64,000 nt of DNA, from positions 5,236,501 through 5,300,500 of the forward strand of contig NZ_CP046703.1 of the NCBI RefSeq assembly GCF_009873495.1, in the 5' to 3' direction. The notes under the pieces were generated by a model that had not been told where the DNA came from, did not search any database, and saw only the letters and a program-made list of their open reading frames with translations. Below are positions 33,121 through 42,281 of the stretch, in pieces (positions within the stretch are counted from its first letter, which is position 1; every line of letters begins with the position of its first letter). This DNA is from Nostoc sp. ATCC 53789. Its GTDB lineage: Bacteria; Cyanobacteriota; Cyanobacteriia; Cyanobacteriales; Nostocaceae. Made by a program: the position numbers and the translations under genes.

Positions 33121-33168
33121 CCGCTCTGATTTAGATCATCCGATCCAAATCAGAGCGGATAGTTTTTT
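33121..33168 (+). terminator. Strong rho-independent terminator of the structured RNA
   Basis: 12-bp perfect stem CCGCTCTGATTT with AAATCAGAGCGG, an inner GATC/GATC extension in the loop, then ATAG and TTTTTT. It separates the RNA from phhB downstream. Confidence 0.9.
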
Positions 33169-33436
33169 ATGGGTGACTTTTTAAAACTTAGATAGCAATA
33201 CACGCGATGGATAAAGCCAATGCGTTTAAGTTTTCTTAAAATTAAAAATATCTTGCATCAAACCTTTGTGTATGACCTGATGTGAGCTACAGCATTTATT
33301 TACCAAGCCTGATTTAAATATACACACACGCATTAGGCATTAGCTGATCTTCCCATAGTTTATGTGCGGAAAATTAAATGGGTCTATTTCTGTCAAATGC
33401 AAGATGTAACAAATATATAGTTAGGAATTTTTTGAG

Positions 33437-33718
33437 ATGACACAACTACTCACGGAAACGGAAATTCAAGAGCAGGCAAAGGTTTTGTCAGGTTGGACTG
33501 TCGAAGAATCTAAGTTGTATATTACTCGCACATTCAAGGATTTTATCCAAGCAATTGAGTTCGTCAATAAACTGGTGGAACCAGCTGAGTCAGCAGGACA
33601 TCATCCAGACATAGAGATTTCCTACAACAAAGTGAAGATTACACTCACAACCCATGATGCAGGCGGACTAACACAGGCAGACTTTGATGTAGCGCAGACG
33701 ATTTCCCAAATTAAATAA
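33437..33718 (+). CDS. phhB: Pterin-4-alpha-carbinolamine dehydratase
   Basis: 93 residues. FVNKLVEPAESAGHHPDIEIS contains the paired histidines (xxHHPD) of the PCD/DCoH active site, and YNKVKITLTTHDAGGLTQADFDVA is the other conserved half (THDxGGLTxxD). It dehydrates the pterin carbinolamine formed by aromatic hydroxylases and is often kept in organisms lacking these, with a role in pterin or molybdopterin balance. Full length; starts at ATG 33437. Confidence 0.95.
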   Translation: MTQLLTETEIQEQAKVLSGWTVEESKLYITRTFKDFIQAIEFVNKLVEPAESAGHHPDIEISYNKVKITLTTHDAGGLTQADFDVAQTISQIK

Positions 33719-34373
33719 GTGATTTCTTCTGATATCTTGCACCAGGCGACTGTAAAGTAACAGCGACAAAGACAAAACACGCATATCTGTACTCATGAGG
33801 GAAAACTAACCCGTAGCTTGATTGAGAGTAAAGGTATGCGTTTTTCTTGAAAGTTCGCGGGTTTCAAAAACCTTGATTCCTGATTTTGTTTTTTATTCCA
33901 AAAATACCAGGCAACGACCCTCCTGAAAGGCTTTGCTATGTTTGTTATGGCCGAGCCAGTGGATTTCAACTGGTGTGCAACTTCTACAGGCTAAGTGTAA
34001 GAAGTGATTTTTATCTGCAAGATGCCAAGTATAGAAGACTTTCAGCAATTTAGCCAAGTAGGAACTAAATGCCCTAAACTTTACTCCCTGCTTAGATATA
34101 TAGATAGCTATGTGTGACAGTTATTAAGCCGATCGCTCCAATCTTGCCATCTAGATCAGATGTTTTATAATGTTATGATATAAAGATATGTTTTTGCATA
34201 AGTTAATCACATCAGTTTTTAACCCCAAGTTAATCGTTTATTAGCTTTGCAAAAACTAGAATTGTAGTAAGGCAATTATGCCTCATCCATAGGTTTCGAT
34301 GAGATGTCGCATTTTCGAGAATTAGGTGGAACGAAACCAATTATCTAAACAAGGTGTGAGGAGTAAAGAAAAA
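33719..34373. other. Long upstream region of the SLH porin with a nested hairpin
   Basis: About 650 bp without a gene. Near the 5' end ACGCATA (33779-33785) pairs with TATGCGT (33835-33841) and, inside, TACTC (33790-33794) with GAGTA (33826-33830); TTTTT follows, so it is a probable phhB terminator or a larger RNA element. A promoter candidate lies at 34144-34171 (separate entry). The 200 bp between it and the porin start would be a long 5' untranslated leader. Confidence 0.5.
34144..34171 (+). promoter_or_regulatory. Putative sigma-70 promoter of the SLH porin
   Basis: TTGCCA at 34144-34149 and TATAAT at 34166-34171, separated by 16 bp. It would start transcription near 34178, about 195 nt before the porin ATG. 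Confidence 0.55.
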
Positions 34374-36083
34374 ATGTCTAATCTATTATGGAAATCCTTA
34401 GTGGTTAGCCCAGCAGTTTTGGGAGCAACGTTGTTAGTTTCGACAACAGCGATCGCGGCTCCAAACACAACCACTGAAGTATCACCAGCAAAACAAGTAG
34501 GTGTAGCTGAAGTTGCCCAACAGCCAGAATTGTTGGCTCAAACAACGATAGATCAAGTTAATCGTTACAGCAACGAAGGCAACCAAAATAACTCTCAGTC
34601 TCAAGTAACATCGGTTTCGCAATTTTCCGACGTACAACCAACTGACTGGGCATTCCAAGCATTGCAGTCCTTGGTTGAACGCTATGGTTGTATTGCAGGT
34701 TATCCGAATGCCACTTACCGTGGTAATCGTGCTTTGACCCGTTATGAATTTGCTGCTGGTTTGAACGCCTGTTTGGATCGCGTTAACGAGTTGATTGCCA
34801 CAGCAACAGCTGATTTGGTGACGAAACAAGATTTAGCTACCCTACAGCGTTTACAAGAAGAATTTTCCGCAGAATTGGCAACCCTACGCGGTCGCGTAGA
34901 TTCCCTAGAAGCGCGGACTGCTGAATTGGAAGCGAATCAGTTCTCCACCACTACAAAACTAGTCGGTGAAGCCATTTTTGCCGTTACTGATGTCTTTGGT
35001 GGTAACACTGGTGACAACAACAATACAGTCTTCCAAGATCGTGTACGTTTAGACTTGCAAACCAGCTTCACTGGTAGAGACATTTTACATACTCGTCTCG
35101 CAGCAGGGAATGCAACAGCTTTCACACAATTTGATAACGCTGGTGGTGCGATCAACACTGCTGAAGGCACACAAACATTTGAAGTTGGTAGCACTGGTAA
35201 CAACGCTGTTCGGATAGACCGATTGACCTATGAAGTTCCCGTAGGCCCAGCCAATGTATACTTGGCAGCCAGTGGTGGACGACACAGCCATTATGCTGCT
35301 GTCAACAATCCTTACTTTTTCGACAACACTGATGGCGGTAACGGCGCTTTATCCACCTTTGCTTCTGAAAGTCCCATCTATCGGATTGGTGGCGGTGCAG
35401 GTATAGCGCTCAATCTACCCCTTGGTAGAGGTCAGGGTCTTTTGGGAAATAGCTCAATCACTGCTGGTTACTTGGCATCACAAGCTAATGATCCTGCTCT
35501 AAGTTCCGGTCTGACCAACGGCGATTATGCTGCTTTAGGACAGTTGAACTTTAGTGTTGGCGATCGCTTGGCTTTAGCTGCTACCTACGTCCACGGATAT
35601 AGCGCAGGTGGTGCTTTATTTAACTCTGGTTCTACGACAGATGGAGATATTGTTGCAGTAGGTACTGGACAAGCAAACACTCTACTAGGTGCAGGTTCCA
35701 GCAACTCCTACGGTGTGTCAGCTGCGTTTAGACCCAGTGACAAACTATCAGTTAGTGGCTTCGTCTCTTACCACGATGTGACTGGCTTCGGTGTAGGTGA
35801 TGATTATGAAGCTTGGAGCTATGGTTTAGGGGTAGCCTTACCTGATTTCGGTAAAAAGGGTAACGTTTTAGGTATTTTTGCAGGTGCAGAACCCTACTCC
35901 TTTAACCGAACAGGTGTTGCTGCTGGTAATGATATACCATATCACTTTGAAGGCTTTTACAAATATCGCGTATCGGATAACATCTCTATTACCCCTGGCG
36001 TAATTTGGTTGACCTCTCCTGGTCAAAGCAGCGCTAACGATGATGCAATTATCGGTACACTCAGAACAACTTTCACCTTCTAG
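34374..36083 (+). CDS. SLH-domain, OprB-type outer-membrane porin (iron-uptake porin family)
   Basis: 569 residues from the ATG at 34374, which has GAGGAG 10 bp upstream; a GTG 16 codons earlier lacks a site. A signal peptide (MSNLLWKSLVVSPAVLGATL to about residue 30) is followed by an SLH domain (FSDVQPTDWAFQALQSLVER ... TRYEFAAGLNACLDRV) at about 75-145, which binds peptidoglycan polymers. Next comes a coiled coil (LQEEFSAELATLRGRVDSLE), then an OprB-type beta barrel ending in an aromatic (TLRTTFTF). It forms outer-membrane channels for small solutes and possibly metals. Its SLH and coiled-coil part is nearly identical to the porin at 58972-60573. Position after psbD and phhB matches the Alr4550-type major porin as I recall it. 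Confidence 0.92.
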   Translation: MSNLLWKSLVVSPAVLGATLLVSTTAIAAPNTTTEVSPAKQVGVAEVAQQPELLAQTTIDQVNRYSNEGNQNNSQSQVTSVSQFSDVQPTDWAFQALQSLVERYGCIAGYPNATYRGNRALTRYEFAAGLNACLDRVNELIATATADLVTKQDLATLQRLQEEFSAELATLRGRVDSLEARTAELEANQFSTTTKLVGEAIFAVTDVFGGNTGDNNNTVFQDRVRLDLQTSFTGRDILHTRLAAGNATAFTQFDNAGGAINTAEGTQTFEVGSTGNNAVRIDRLTYEVPVGPANVYLAASGGRHSHYAAVNNPYFFDNTDGGNGALSTFASESPIYRIGGGAGIALNLPLGRGQGLLGNSSITAGYLASQANDPALSSGLTNGDYAALGQLNFSVGDRLALAATYVHGYSAGGALFNSGSTTDGDIVAVGTGQANTLLGAGSSNSYGVSAAFRPSDKLSVSGFVSYHDVTGFGVGDDYEAWSYGLGVALPDFGKKGNVLGIFAGAEPYSFNRTGVAAGNDIPYHFEGFYKYRVSDNISITPGVIWLTSPGQSSANDDAIIGTLRTTFTF

Positions 36084-36122
36084 ACTGTTGACTATCCATT
36101 GATAATTTAGAACTTTATTTTT

Positions 36123-36146
36123 CCCCGCCATCAGGCGGGGTTTTTT
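36123..36146 (+). terminator. Rho-independent terminator of the SLH porin
   Basis: Perfect 7-bp stem CCCCGCC with GGCGGGG, ATCA loop, then TTTTTT, 40 bp after the porin stop codon. Confidence 0.92.
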
Positions 36147-36250
36147 ATTTTGAGTAGCAGCAATGGATAAACCCCAGTGATTAACCGGGGTATAGTAGGG
36201 GTGCAAGGTCTTGCGCCCCTACGTTCGCTCAAAGTAACAGATCGCGTCTT

Positions 36251-37627
36251 CTATCTCGTAGCACTGTTAGGCGAACCAATCGCAGCGACTGGATTTGTCT
36301 GATTCAGATAATCGTAAACTAGTTGGGAAACTTGACGGATAAAGTCCCTCCCCCTAGTGTCCTTATAGGGACGTGTGACGAAGATAGCCGCTAAATAACG
36401 TTTTCCATTTGGCATACTCACAAATCCGGCATCACCGATGAGAAACCCGATATCTCCGGTTTTGTTGGCTATGACTGCACCTTTCCCCAAACCTGCGGGA
36501 AGCAGTGTGTGAATTGTAGTGTGACGCAGAATGTCCAAAGCTTGCTCCCGACTTTGTGGAGAAACTAGCTTGTTATTCACAACTAAAGCCAGCACTCGCG
36601 CCATATCTTGAGAACTTGTGGTGTTGGTTCCTCTCAAGTCAGCCAAAAGATGCCGAATTACTGTGTCTTTCAGTCCCCAGTTATGGAAGCGCTGATTTAG
36701 TTTCGTAGCTCCACCTAAGCGATCAATAATCATATTGGTGGCGGTATTGTCACTAATGGTAATCATCTTAGTGATGGTTTCCAAAGCTGTATACTTCTTG
36801 CCAACTCGCTCATACTGCATAGTTCCAGAACCATTGGTTACTAAGTCACGTCGCATAGTCAGGTTTTCCTGAAGGGTGACTTTACCCGCATCCAAATCTT
36901 GGAAAAAGGCAATGAGAATTGGCAATTTAATCGTACTAGCTGCGGGGAAAACGCGATCGCCCCCAACATCCAAATAATCCCCAGTATCCAAATCCAGGAA
37001 AAACATTCCTGTTTTCAGGAAGCTGTAACGATTCATCAAGGCTTTAATCTGCGGTTCCAGCGCTTTCATCGGTGAATGCATAGGAACTACGCCAGCAAAT
37101 AGAGTGCTATTATCACTTACTGTTGGGGAAATACTCGATTGAGTCGGAGTTATTTCTAAAATGTTTGGCCGGGTTGCAGTCAATTGTATCGGCTTGGGTA
37201 ACTGCACAGACCAATGATTGAGAGATTCCTCTTGCAGCTTCACCTGTGCTAGGTCAAAAGTGTAATTGGGTGCTAAGGTAACGACCATACGGGTAGTATC
37301 TGCATTAAACTGCCCGATGCTAATGTCTTTAATTACTAACCCCACTCTTTGACTAGTCTGTGGATATCCTAGTTTGACTCCAGGTAAATCAATTACCAGA
37401 CGGGTTGGATTGGTAAGTAATTGTACTTTGGGTTGAATATTCTCGTCTGTCGTAAAATCTAGATGATTACGATTGCTATCAAAATGCCAATTAGCGATCG
37501 CAGCAGCTTTGACAGTGGAACCAAACAGGAACAAGCTGAAGAAGCTGGGTAGAAGCCAGCTAAATTTTAAAATGTTTTCTTTGTGTGTGAGGAGCATCGG
37601 TGATCGTTTTGTGTGATGAAAATTCAT
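36251..37627 (-). CDS. AMIN-domain protein with class A beta-lactamase-like serine hydrolase domain
   Basis: 458 residues if started at ATG 37627; an ATG at 37597 is equally plausible, and the frame is open further upstream without good starts. A hydrophobic signal segment (ILKFSWLLPSFFSLFLFG) leads to an AMIN domain at about 46-145, which localises periplasmic proteins to peptidoglycan. The C-terminal half has the penicillin-recognising motifs S231-TIK (AASTIKLP), S-D-N (about 292) and K-T-G (NKTGDIG). The omega-loop glutamate expected of active class A beta-lactamases is not evident (the region reads LADLRGTNTTSSQD). It may be a peptidoglycan hydrolase or binding protein rather than a resistance enzyme. 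Confidence 0.82.
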   Translation of the reverse strand: MNFHHTKRSPMLLTHKENILKFSWLLPSFFSLFLFGSTVKAAAIANWHFDSNRNHLDFTTDENIQPKVQLLTNPTRLVIDLPGVKLGYPQTSQRVGLVIKDISIGQFNADTTRMVVTLAPNYTFDLAQVKLQEESLNHWSVQLPKPIQLTATRPNILEITPTQSSISPTVSDNSTLFAGVVPMHSPMKALEPQIKALMNRYSFLKTGMFFLDLDTGDYLDVGGDRVFPAASTIKLPILIAFFQDLDAGKVTLQENLTMRRDLVTNGSGTMQYERVGKKYTALETITKMITISDNTATNMIIDRLGGATKLNQRFHNWGLKDTVIRHLLADLRGTNTTSSQDMARVLALVVNNKLVSPQSREQALDILRHTTIHTLLPAGLGKGAVIANKTGDIGFLIGDAGFVSMPNGKRYLAAIFVTRPYKDTRGRDFIRQVSQLVYDYLNQTNPVAAIGSPNSATR

Positions 37628-38052
37628 GAACGAACAAAAGCCGCCCACTATTAAAGCACACATATCAAAAAAGTTTTCAATTATTGATTTATCAAAACAG
37701 AATTCAGGAGTCAGGAGCCAGAATTCAGAATTTAATTCTGTGTGACTCGCGGATAGCGGTAGCGGGGCGTTTAGCCCATTCTGACTTCTGAATTCTTGAA
37801 ACAAAAAACATCAGTTAAGCTGTTAAGCATTTAATTTGCACATTGAGATTGCAGGAGGGCAGGGGGCAGGGAGCAAGGGAGAGGGTTTGCAGCTTTTATT
37901 ACCATAAAAATGATGCAATTTAAATGACGATTAGCTTACAAGTATTTAATTTAACTAGTATTTGACAAGAGGTTATTTATATACTGAATCTAAAGGCGAG
38001 TAGAAAAGAGCGCTGCCTTGGCGATCGCTATATGAACAATCTCCCTCTGCAT
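37628..38052. other. Spacer upstream of the AMIN/hydrolase gene
   Basis: Contains short tandem and dispersed repeats (CAGGAGTCAGGAGCCAGAAT near 37692; GCGGATAGCGGTAGCGGGGC near 37750) and a purine-rich run near 37855-37885 (GGAGGGCAGGGGGCAGGGAG). No gene or clear promoter is seen. Confidence 0.45.
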
Positions 38053-38080
38053 AAAAAAAAGGTGGGCAAGATTGCCCACC
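38053..38080 (-). terminator. Rho-independent terminator of tktA
   Basis: On the - strand the stem GGTGGGCAA with TTGCCCACC is followed by TTTTTTTTA, 30 bp after the tktA stop. Confidence 0.92.
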
Positions 38081-38110
38081 TCACAATATTTTGAGAATAT
38101 TCTGTTGCTA

Positions 38111-40138
38111 TTAACCCAACAATTGTTTAGCCTTAGCTAACACATTATCAACGCTAAAGCCAAATTTCTCTAGACAAACATTGCCTGGAGCCGAAGCACC
38201 AAAGCGATCGATACTAACGCAATCGCCTTCAGTACCAACATATTTGTGCCAACCAAAACTGCTAGCAGCTTCTACAGACAAACGCTTGGTGACTGCTTTT
38301 GGTAGAACAGACTCTTTATAAGCTGCATCCTGTGCTTCAAAGAGTTCCCATGAAGGTAGTGAGACAACACGGACTTTCTTACCTTCAGCCTTGAGTTTTT
38401 CGGCTGCGCCGACGGCGAGGCTCAATTCTGAACCAGTACCAATCAAGATGATTTCAGGTGTACCTTCGCTATCTACTACGGTGTATCCACCCTTCGCTAC
38501 GCCTTCAATTGATGTACCTGCCAAGTTGGGGACGTTTTGACGAGTGAATGCCAATAGAGATGGAGCGTTTTGCTTCGCTTTTTCGATCGCTACTTTATAA
38601 GCACCAGAGGTTTCGTTACCGTCTGCGGGACGAAACACTAATAAATTAGGAATCGCTCTCAAGGAAGCCAGAGTTTCAATGGGTTGGTGTGTGGGGCCAT
38701 CTTCACCTTGTCCAATTGAGTCGTGAGTCATCACCCAAATCGCGCCAGCTTGAGAAAGGGCGGATAAGCGGATGGCAGCACGCATGTAATCTGTGAAGAT
38801 CAAGAAGGTAGCACCGTAGGGAATTAATCCTGAAGTGTGCAGCGCGATACCATTACAGATTGCGCCCATAGCATGTTCCCGCACACCAAAGTGGATGTTG
38901 GGGTTTTCGTAGTGACCTTTTTGGAAGTCGCCCTTACCCTTGATTTCGGTCAAGTTAGAGTGGGTTAAGTCAGCCGAACCACCAATCAATTCAGGTAAAA
39001 CCGTCGCTAGTTTGTTGAGGCAGTTTTCTGAATGTTTGCGGGTGGGTATTCCTTTGTCTTCTGGAGTGTATTTGGGTAGTACTTTATCCCAACCATCGGG
39101 TAGTTTGCTGCTAATGTAGCGTTCAAACTCAGCCGCTTCTTGGGGATACTTAGCTTTGTAGTCGGCAAATGTTTTGTTCCATTCGGTTTCGTAACCTGCG
39201 CCGCGTTCAACTGCTTTGCGTGTGTGGTTGAGGGCTTCTTGTGGAATATCAAAAGGCTCGTATTCCCAACCCAAATTTTTCCGAGTCAAGGCTATTTCGT
39301 CTCCACCCAAAGCAGCACCGTGAATACCAGCAGTGTTTTGTTTGTTGGGAGAACCATAACCAATGGTGGTTGTCACCTTAATCATTGATGGTTTATCGGT
39401 GACAGCTTTAGCGTCTTCAATTGCTTTGGCGATCGCTGCTAAATCGGTATTGCCGTCTTCAACGTGGAGAACGTGCCAACCGTAAGCTTCAAACCGCTTG
39501 GAAACATCTTCGGTGAATGCTACATCTGTGGAACCGTCGATGGAAATGTGGTTGTCGTCGTACAGAGCGATGAGTTTGCCTAATCCCAAGTGTCCTGCGA
39601 AAGAAGCAGCTTCACCAGAAATACCTTCCATGTTGCAACCATCACCTAAAATTACGTAAGTGTAATGGTCAACAATTTTGGTATCAGGTTTGTTAAATTT
39701 AGCGGCAAGGTGCGCTTCTGCGATCGCTAAACCAACTCCATTAGCAATTCCTTGACCCAAGGGGCCAGTTGTGACTTCAACGCCTGGGGTTTCAAAGTTT
39801 TCTGGGTGTCCAGGAGTTTTAGAACCCCATTGACGGAATTGCTTGATATCTTCAATGGTGACGCTATCGTAGCCTGTCAGGTACAGTAGGGCGTACTGCA
39901 ACATCGAGCCATGACCGGCAGACAAGACAAAGCGATCGCGGTTAAACCACTTGGGATTCTTGGGATTAAACTTCATAAAGCGATCCCAGAGGACAAAAGC
40001 CATCGGAGCCGCGCCCATTGGTAGTCCTGGGTGTCCCGATTTTGCCTTTTCTACGGCATCAATAGCCAAGAAGCGGATCGAGTTAATAGCCAGTTCTTCG
40101 ACGGACAATTCTTTGGCGGATTGGGTTGCAACAGTCAT
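38111..40138 (-). CDS. tktA: Transketolase
   Basis: 675 residues, normal for bacterial transketolase. N-terminal thiamine diphosphate domain: GHPGLPMGAAPMAFVLWDRF, and GDGCNMEGISGEAASFAGHL (GDG-x-N motif). Middle pyrimidine-binding domain: FGVREHAMGAICNGIALHTSG, with the catalytic glutamate, and HDSIGQGEDGPTHQPIETL. It transfers two-carbon units in the Calvin cycle and pentose phosphate pathway. The gene order acpP-fabF-tktA on one strand is common in cyanobacteria. It has its own terminator. Confidence 0.97.
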   Translation of the reverse strand: MTVATQSAKELSVEELAINSIRFLAIDAVEKAKSGHPGLPMGAAPMAFVLWDRFMKFNPKNPKWFNRDRFVLSAGHGSMLQYALLYLTGYDSVTIEDIKQFRQWGSKTPGHPENFETPGVEVTTGPLGQGIANGVGLAIAEAHLAAKFNKPDTKIVDHYTYVILGDGCNMEGISGEAASFAGHLGLGKLIALYDDNHISIDGSTDVAFTEDVSKRFEAYGWHVLHVEDGNTDLAAIAKAIEDAKAVTDKPSMIKVTTTIGYGSPNKQNTAGIHGAALGGDEIALTRKNLGWEYEPFDIPQEALNHTRKAVERGAGYETEWNKTFADYKAKYPQEAAEFERYISSKLPDGWDKVLPKYTPEDKGIPTRKHSENCLNKLATVLPELIGGSADLTHSNLTEIKGKGDFQKGHYENPNIHFGVREHAMGAICNGIALHTSGLIPYGATFLIFTDYMRAAIRLSALSQAGAIWVMTHDSIGQGEDGPTHQPIETLASLRAIPNLLVFRPADGNETSGAYKVAIEKAKQNAPSLLAFTRQNVPNLAGTSIEGVAKGGYTVVDSEGTPEIILIGTGSELSLAVGAAEKLKAEGKKVRVVSLPSWELFEAQDAAYKESVLPKAVTKRLSVEAASSFGWHKYVGTEGDCVSIDRFGASAPGNVCLEKFGFSVDNVLAKAKQLLG

Positions 40139-40482
40139 AATCTCTTGTTTTTAACGACGGGTTAGCACTCTTCGTAGCTTCTCTTGTTGGGGTTATTTTA
40201 GATTCCCCACAGTATCCTCATCATCCCACTCCCGCTTGTCGATGGACAAGCGGGATCTCCTGAGTTTATGGTGATAAATCAAGCTGATAATTGGGTCATG
40301 CTGAACGCTTAAGTTATATCGGAATGATATTTCTGATACTTTGGGCATTGGGCATCCCTTCGGCTTCGCTCAGGGCAAGTGGGCATTGGGCATGGGGCAT
40401 TGGGTAAACGAGCAGAGTCGGATTAAACTACTGAATTCTGCCTCCTGACTCCTGCCTTCTGCCTCCTACCTCCTGACTTCTT
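40139..40482. repeat. Spacer with two clusters of heptameric tandem repeats
   Basis: About 40344-40406 carries copies of GGGCATT/GGGGCATT interrupted by TTCGGCTTCGCTCAGGGCAA, a dispersed repeat. About 40436-40475 carries copies of CTGCCTC/CTGACTC. A short stem GCTTGTCGATGGACAAGC lies near 40231-40248. No gene is seen; the tktA promoter should be near 40140-40200. Confidence 0.7.
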
Positions 40483-41733
40483 TTAAACGTATTTCTTAAA
40501 GGCCAGTGTGACATTATGACCGCCAAACCCAAAAGAATTGGATATTGCCACCTCGACTTTTTGAGCGCGGCTGTAGTTAGGCACGTAATCTAGGTCACAT
40601 TCTGGATCGGGATTTTCCAGATTAATTGTCGGTGGAATTTGGTCATTAGCGATCGCCAGTACTGTTGCCACAGCTTCAATACCTCCAGAACCGCCTAATA
40701 AATGACCTGTCATCGATTTGGTTGAGCTAATTGCCACCTTATAAGCATGTTCTCCCAAGGCTTTTTTGATGGCTGAGGTTTCAGTTGAATCATTCGCCGG
40801 GGTACTAGTGCCGTGGGCATTAATGTAGCTAATTTGTTCGGGAGTTATACTGGCATCTTTGAGCGCCAGTTCTATGGCTCTCGCTGCACCTAATCCGCCA
40901 GGGACAGGGGAAGTGATATGGTATGCGTCACAGGTCATACCATAGCCGATCATTTCGGCATAAATGTGAGCGCCGCGACTTAGGGCGTGTTGCAGTTCTT
41001 CTAGAATTAAAATTCCTGAACCTTCACCTAATATAAATCCGTTGCGATCGCGGTCAAAAGGGCGACAAGCATGAGCCGGATCGTCATTGCGAAAAGAAAG
41101 GGCTTTGCAGGCAGCAAACCCAGCCATTGATAATGGTGTCACAGCTGCCTCTGTTCCGCCGCAAATCATCGCTTTGGCATATCCCCCTTGAATTAAGCGG
41201 AACGCATCGCCTACAGCATTAGATCCAGCAGCGCAGGCAGTTACAGGGCAGGAATTAGGGCCTTTAGCACCCGTGTGAATTGCCGTCAATCCTGCTGCCA
41301 TATTAGCGATCATCATCGGTATCATGAATGGACTACAGCGATCGGGCCCACGGTTGAGGTAGATCGTTTGCTGGTCTTCTAATACCTTAATGCCGCCAAC
41401 GCCAGAACCGATCATGACACCTACCTGTTCTGCATTCAGTTCATTAATAACTAACTGCGCGTTAGCTATAGCTTGTTTTGCTGCTGAAACCCCAAATTGG
41501 GCAAATCGATCCATGCGCTTGGCATCTTTGCGCTCCAAGTAATCATGTGGATCGAAGTTTTTTACCTCACCAGCAATGCGGCAATCATGGCTAGACGCAT
41601 CAAAAAATGTGATGTAGTCAATGCCATTGCGTCCACTTAATAATCCATCCCAATATTCTGTTGCTGTGTTACCTATCGGTGTAATCGCGCCAACACCAGT
41701 TACAACAACGCGTTTACGTGTATGATCTGTCAT
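40483..41733 (-). CDS. fabF: 3-oxoacyl-ACP synthase II (KAS II)
   Basis: 416 residues. VVVTGVGAITPIGN at the start, the active-site cysteine in CPVTACAAGSNAVGDA, and the two catalytic histidines in INAHGTSTPANDSTE and STKSMTGHLLGGSGG. It condenses malonyl-ACP with acyl-ACP in fatty acid elongation. The acyl carrier protein gene lies 293 bp upstream on the same strand. Confidence 0.96.
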   Translation of the reverse strand: MTDHTRKRVVVTGVGAITPIGNTATEYWDGLLSGRNGIDYITFFDASSHDCRIAGEVKNFDPHDYLERKDAKRMDRFAQFGVSAAKQAIANAQLVINELNAEQVGVMIGSGVGGIKVLEDQQTIYLNRGPDRCSPFMIPMMIANMAAGLTAIHTGAKGPNSCPVTACAAGSNAVGDAFRLIQGGYAKAMICGGTEAAVTPLSMAGFAACKALSFRNDDPAHACRPFDRDRNGFILGEGSGILILEELQHALSRGAHIYAEMIGYGMTCDAYHITSPVPGGLGAARAIELALKDASITPEQISYINAHGTSTPANDSTETSAIKKALGEHAYKVAISSTKSMTGHLLGGSGGIEAVATVLAIANDQIPPTINLENPDPECDLDYVPNYSRAQKVEVAISNSFGFGGHNVTLAFKKYV

Positions 41734-42026
41734 GATTCAGTTAAAGGTGGCGAAAAAGCAGCAGGCATTAAACAGTGCTGAGTTATGTTAGCGGATAGCT
41801 AAGGTTTAGCCCGTCCTGAGTTCTGAGTTTTGGAAGCACCCAAAGATGGAGAAAACTCCGAACTTTTGCCTCCGAAAACTCTAACTCTTAAACTTTTAAC
41901 TGTTCAGCACTCAGTTAAAAGTTAAAGCAGTGGTTTTTGCCATAAACGCCCAGAGGGAGCGAGACAAAGCCATCTGAACTTCTCCCAATCGGAGACTGCA
42001 AGGGCGAACAGAGACTCAAAACTTTT
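41734..42026. other. acpP-fabF spacer with repeats
   Basis: Includes GCGGATAGCTAAGGTTTAGC near 41791-41810, related to the dispersed repeat at 37750, and CTCTAACTCTTAAACTTTTA-type short repeats. No gene is seen. Confidence 0.4.
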
Positions 42027-42281
42027 TTAAGCTGATGCAGCAACTTTGTTATTGATGTAATCTACTGCGTCTTGAACCGATACAATCTGCTCGGCAGCTT
42101 CGTCGGGAATTTCGATATCAAATTCTTCTTCCAAAGCCATCACGAGTTCAACAGTATCCAGGGAATCAGCTCCTAAATCTTCCATAAACTTAGCTTGTGG
42201 AGTGATTTTGGAAGCATCTTCAACACTCAGTTGTTCGATGACGATTTTCTTGACCTTTTCAAAAAGTTCCGTTTGGCTCAT
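42027..42281 (-). CDS. acpP: Acyl carrier protein
   Basis: 84 residues. FMEDLGADSLDTVELVMALEEEF contains the DSL motif whose serine receives the phosphopantetheine arm, and the protein is strongly acidic. Carrier for fatty acid synthesis, partner of FabF encoded downstream. Confidence 0.97.
   Translation of the reverse strand: MSQTELFEKVKKIVIEQLSVEDASKITPQAKFMEDLGADSLDTVELVMALEEEFDIEIPDEAAEQIVSVQDAVDYINNKVAASA

Larger units (their letters stand above)
32931..33168 (+). ncRNA. Candidate structured RNA with internal leader-peptide-like frame
   Basis: A GC-rich island in AT-rich spacer, ending in a strong terminator (33121-33168). Seen directly: a 10-bp long-range helix TCAGGTTGCA (32976-32985) with TGCAACCTGA (33099-33108); a local hairpin CCGGC/GCCGG at 32991-33005; and an alternative hairpin TGATGCCCA (32939-32947) with TGGGTCATCA (32969-32978) that shares three bases with the long-range helix. 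The 5' end carries AAGGAGGTGAT, an 11-nt perfect Shine-Dalgarno. I do not recognise the family. The whole could be a regulatory sRNA, an attenuated leader or the RNA of a lost mobile element. Remaining parts of 32833-33436 show nothing. Confidence 0.6.

Noticed and set aside
32931..33168. 6S RNA, tmRNA, SRP RNA, RNase P RNA or group I/II intron
   Set aside because: No long rod with central bubble, no tRNA-like ends, no GGAAG SRP loop in context, no RNase P core and no intron domain V were found, so the RNA is left unassigned.
32683..33436. psbC following psbD
   Set aside because: A terminator follows psbD and no CP43-like sequence is present in any frame.
36251..37627. Beta-lactam resistance gene controlled by the BlaI/M56 pair
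   Set aside because: It lies 12 kb away, lacks the deacylation glutamate and carries an AMIN domain; no operator link was seen.
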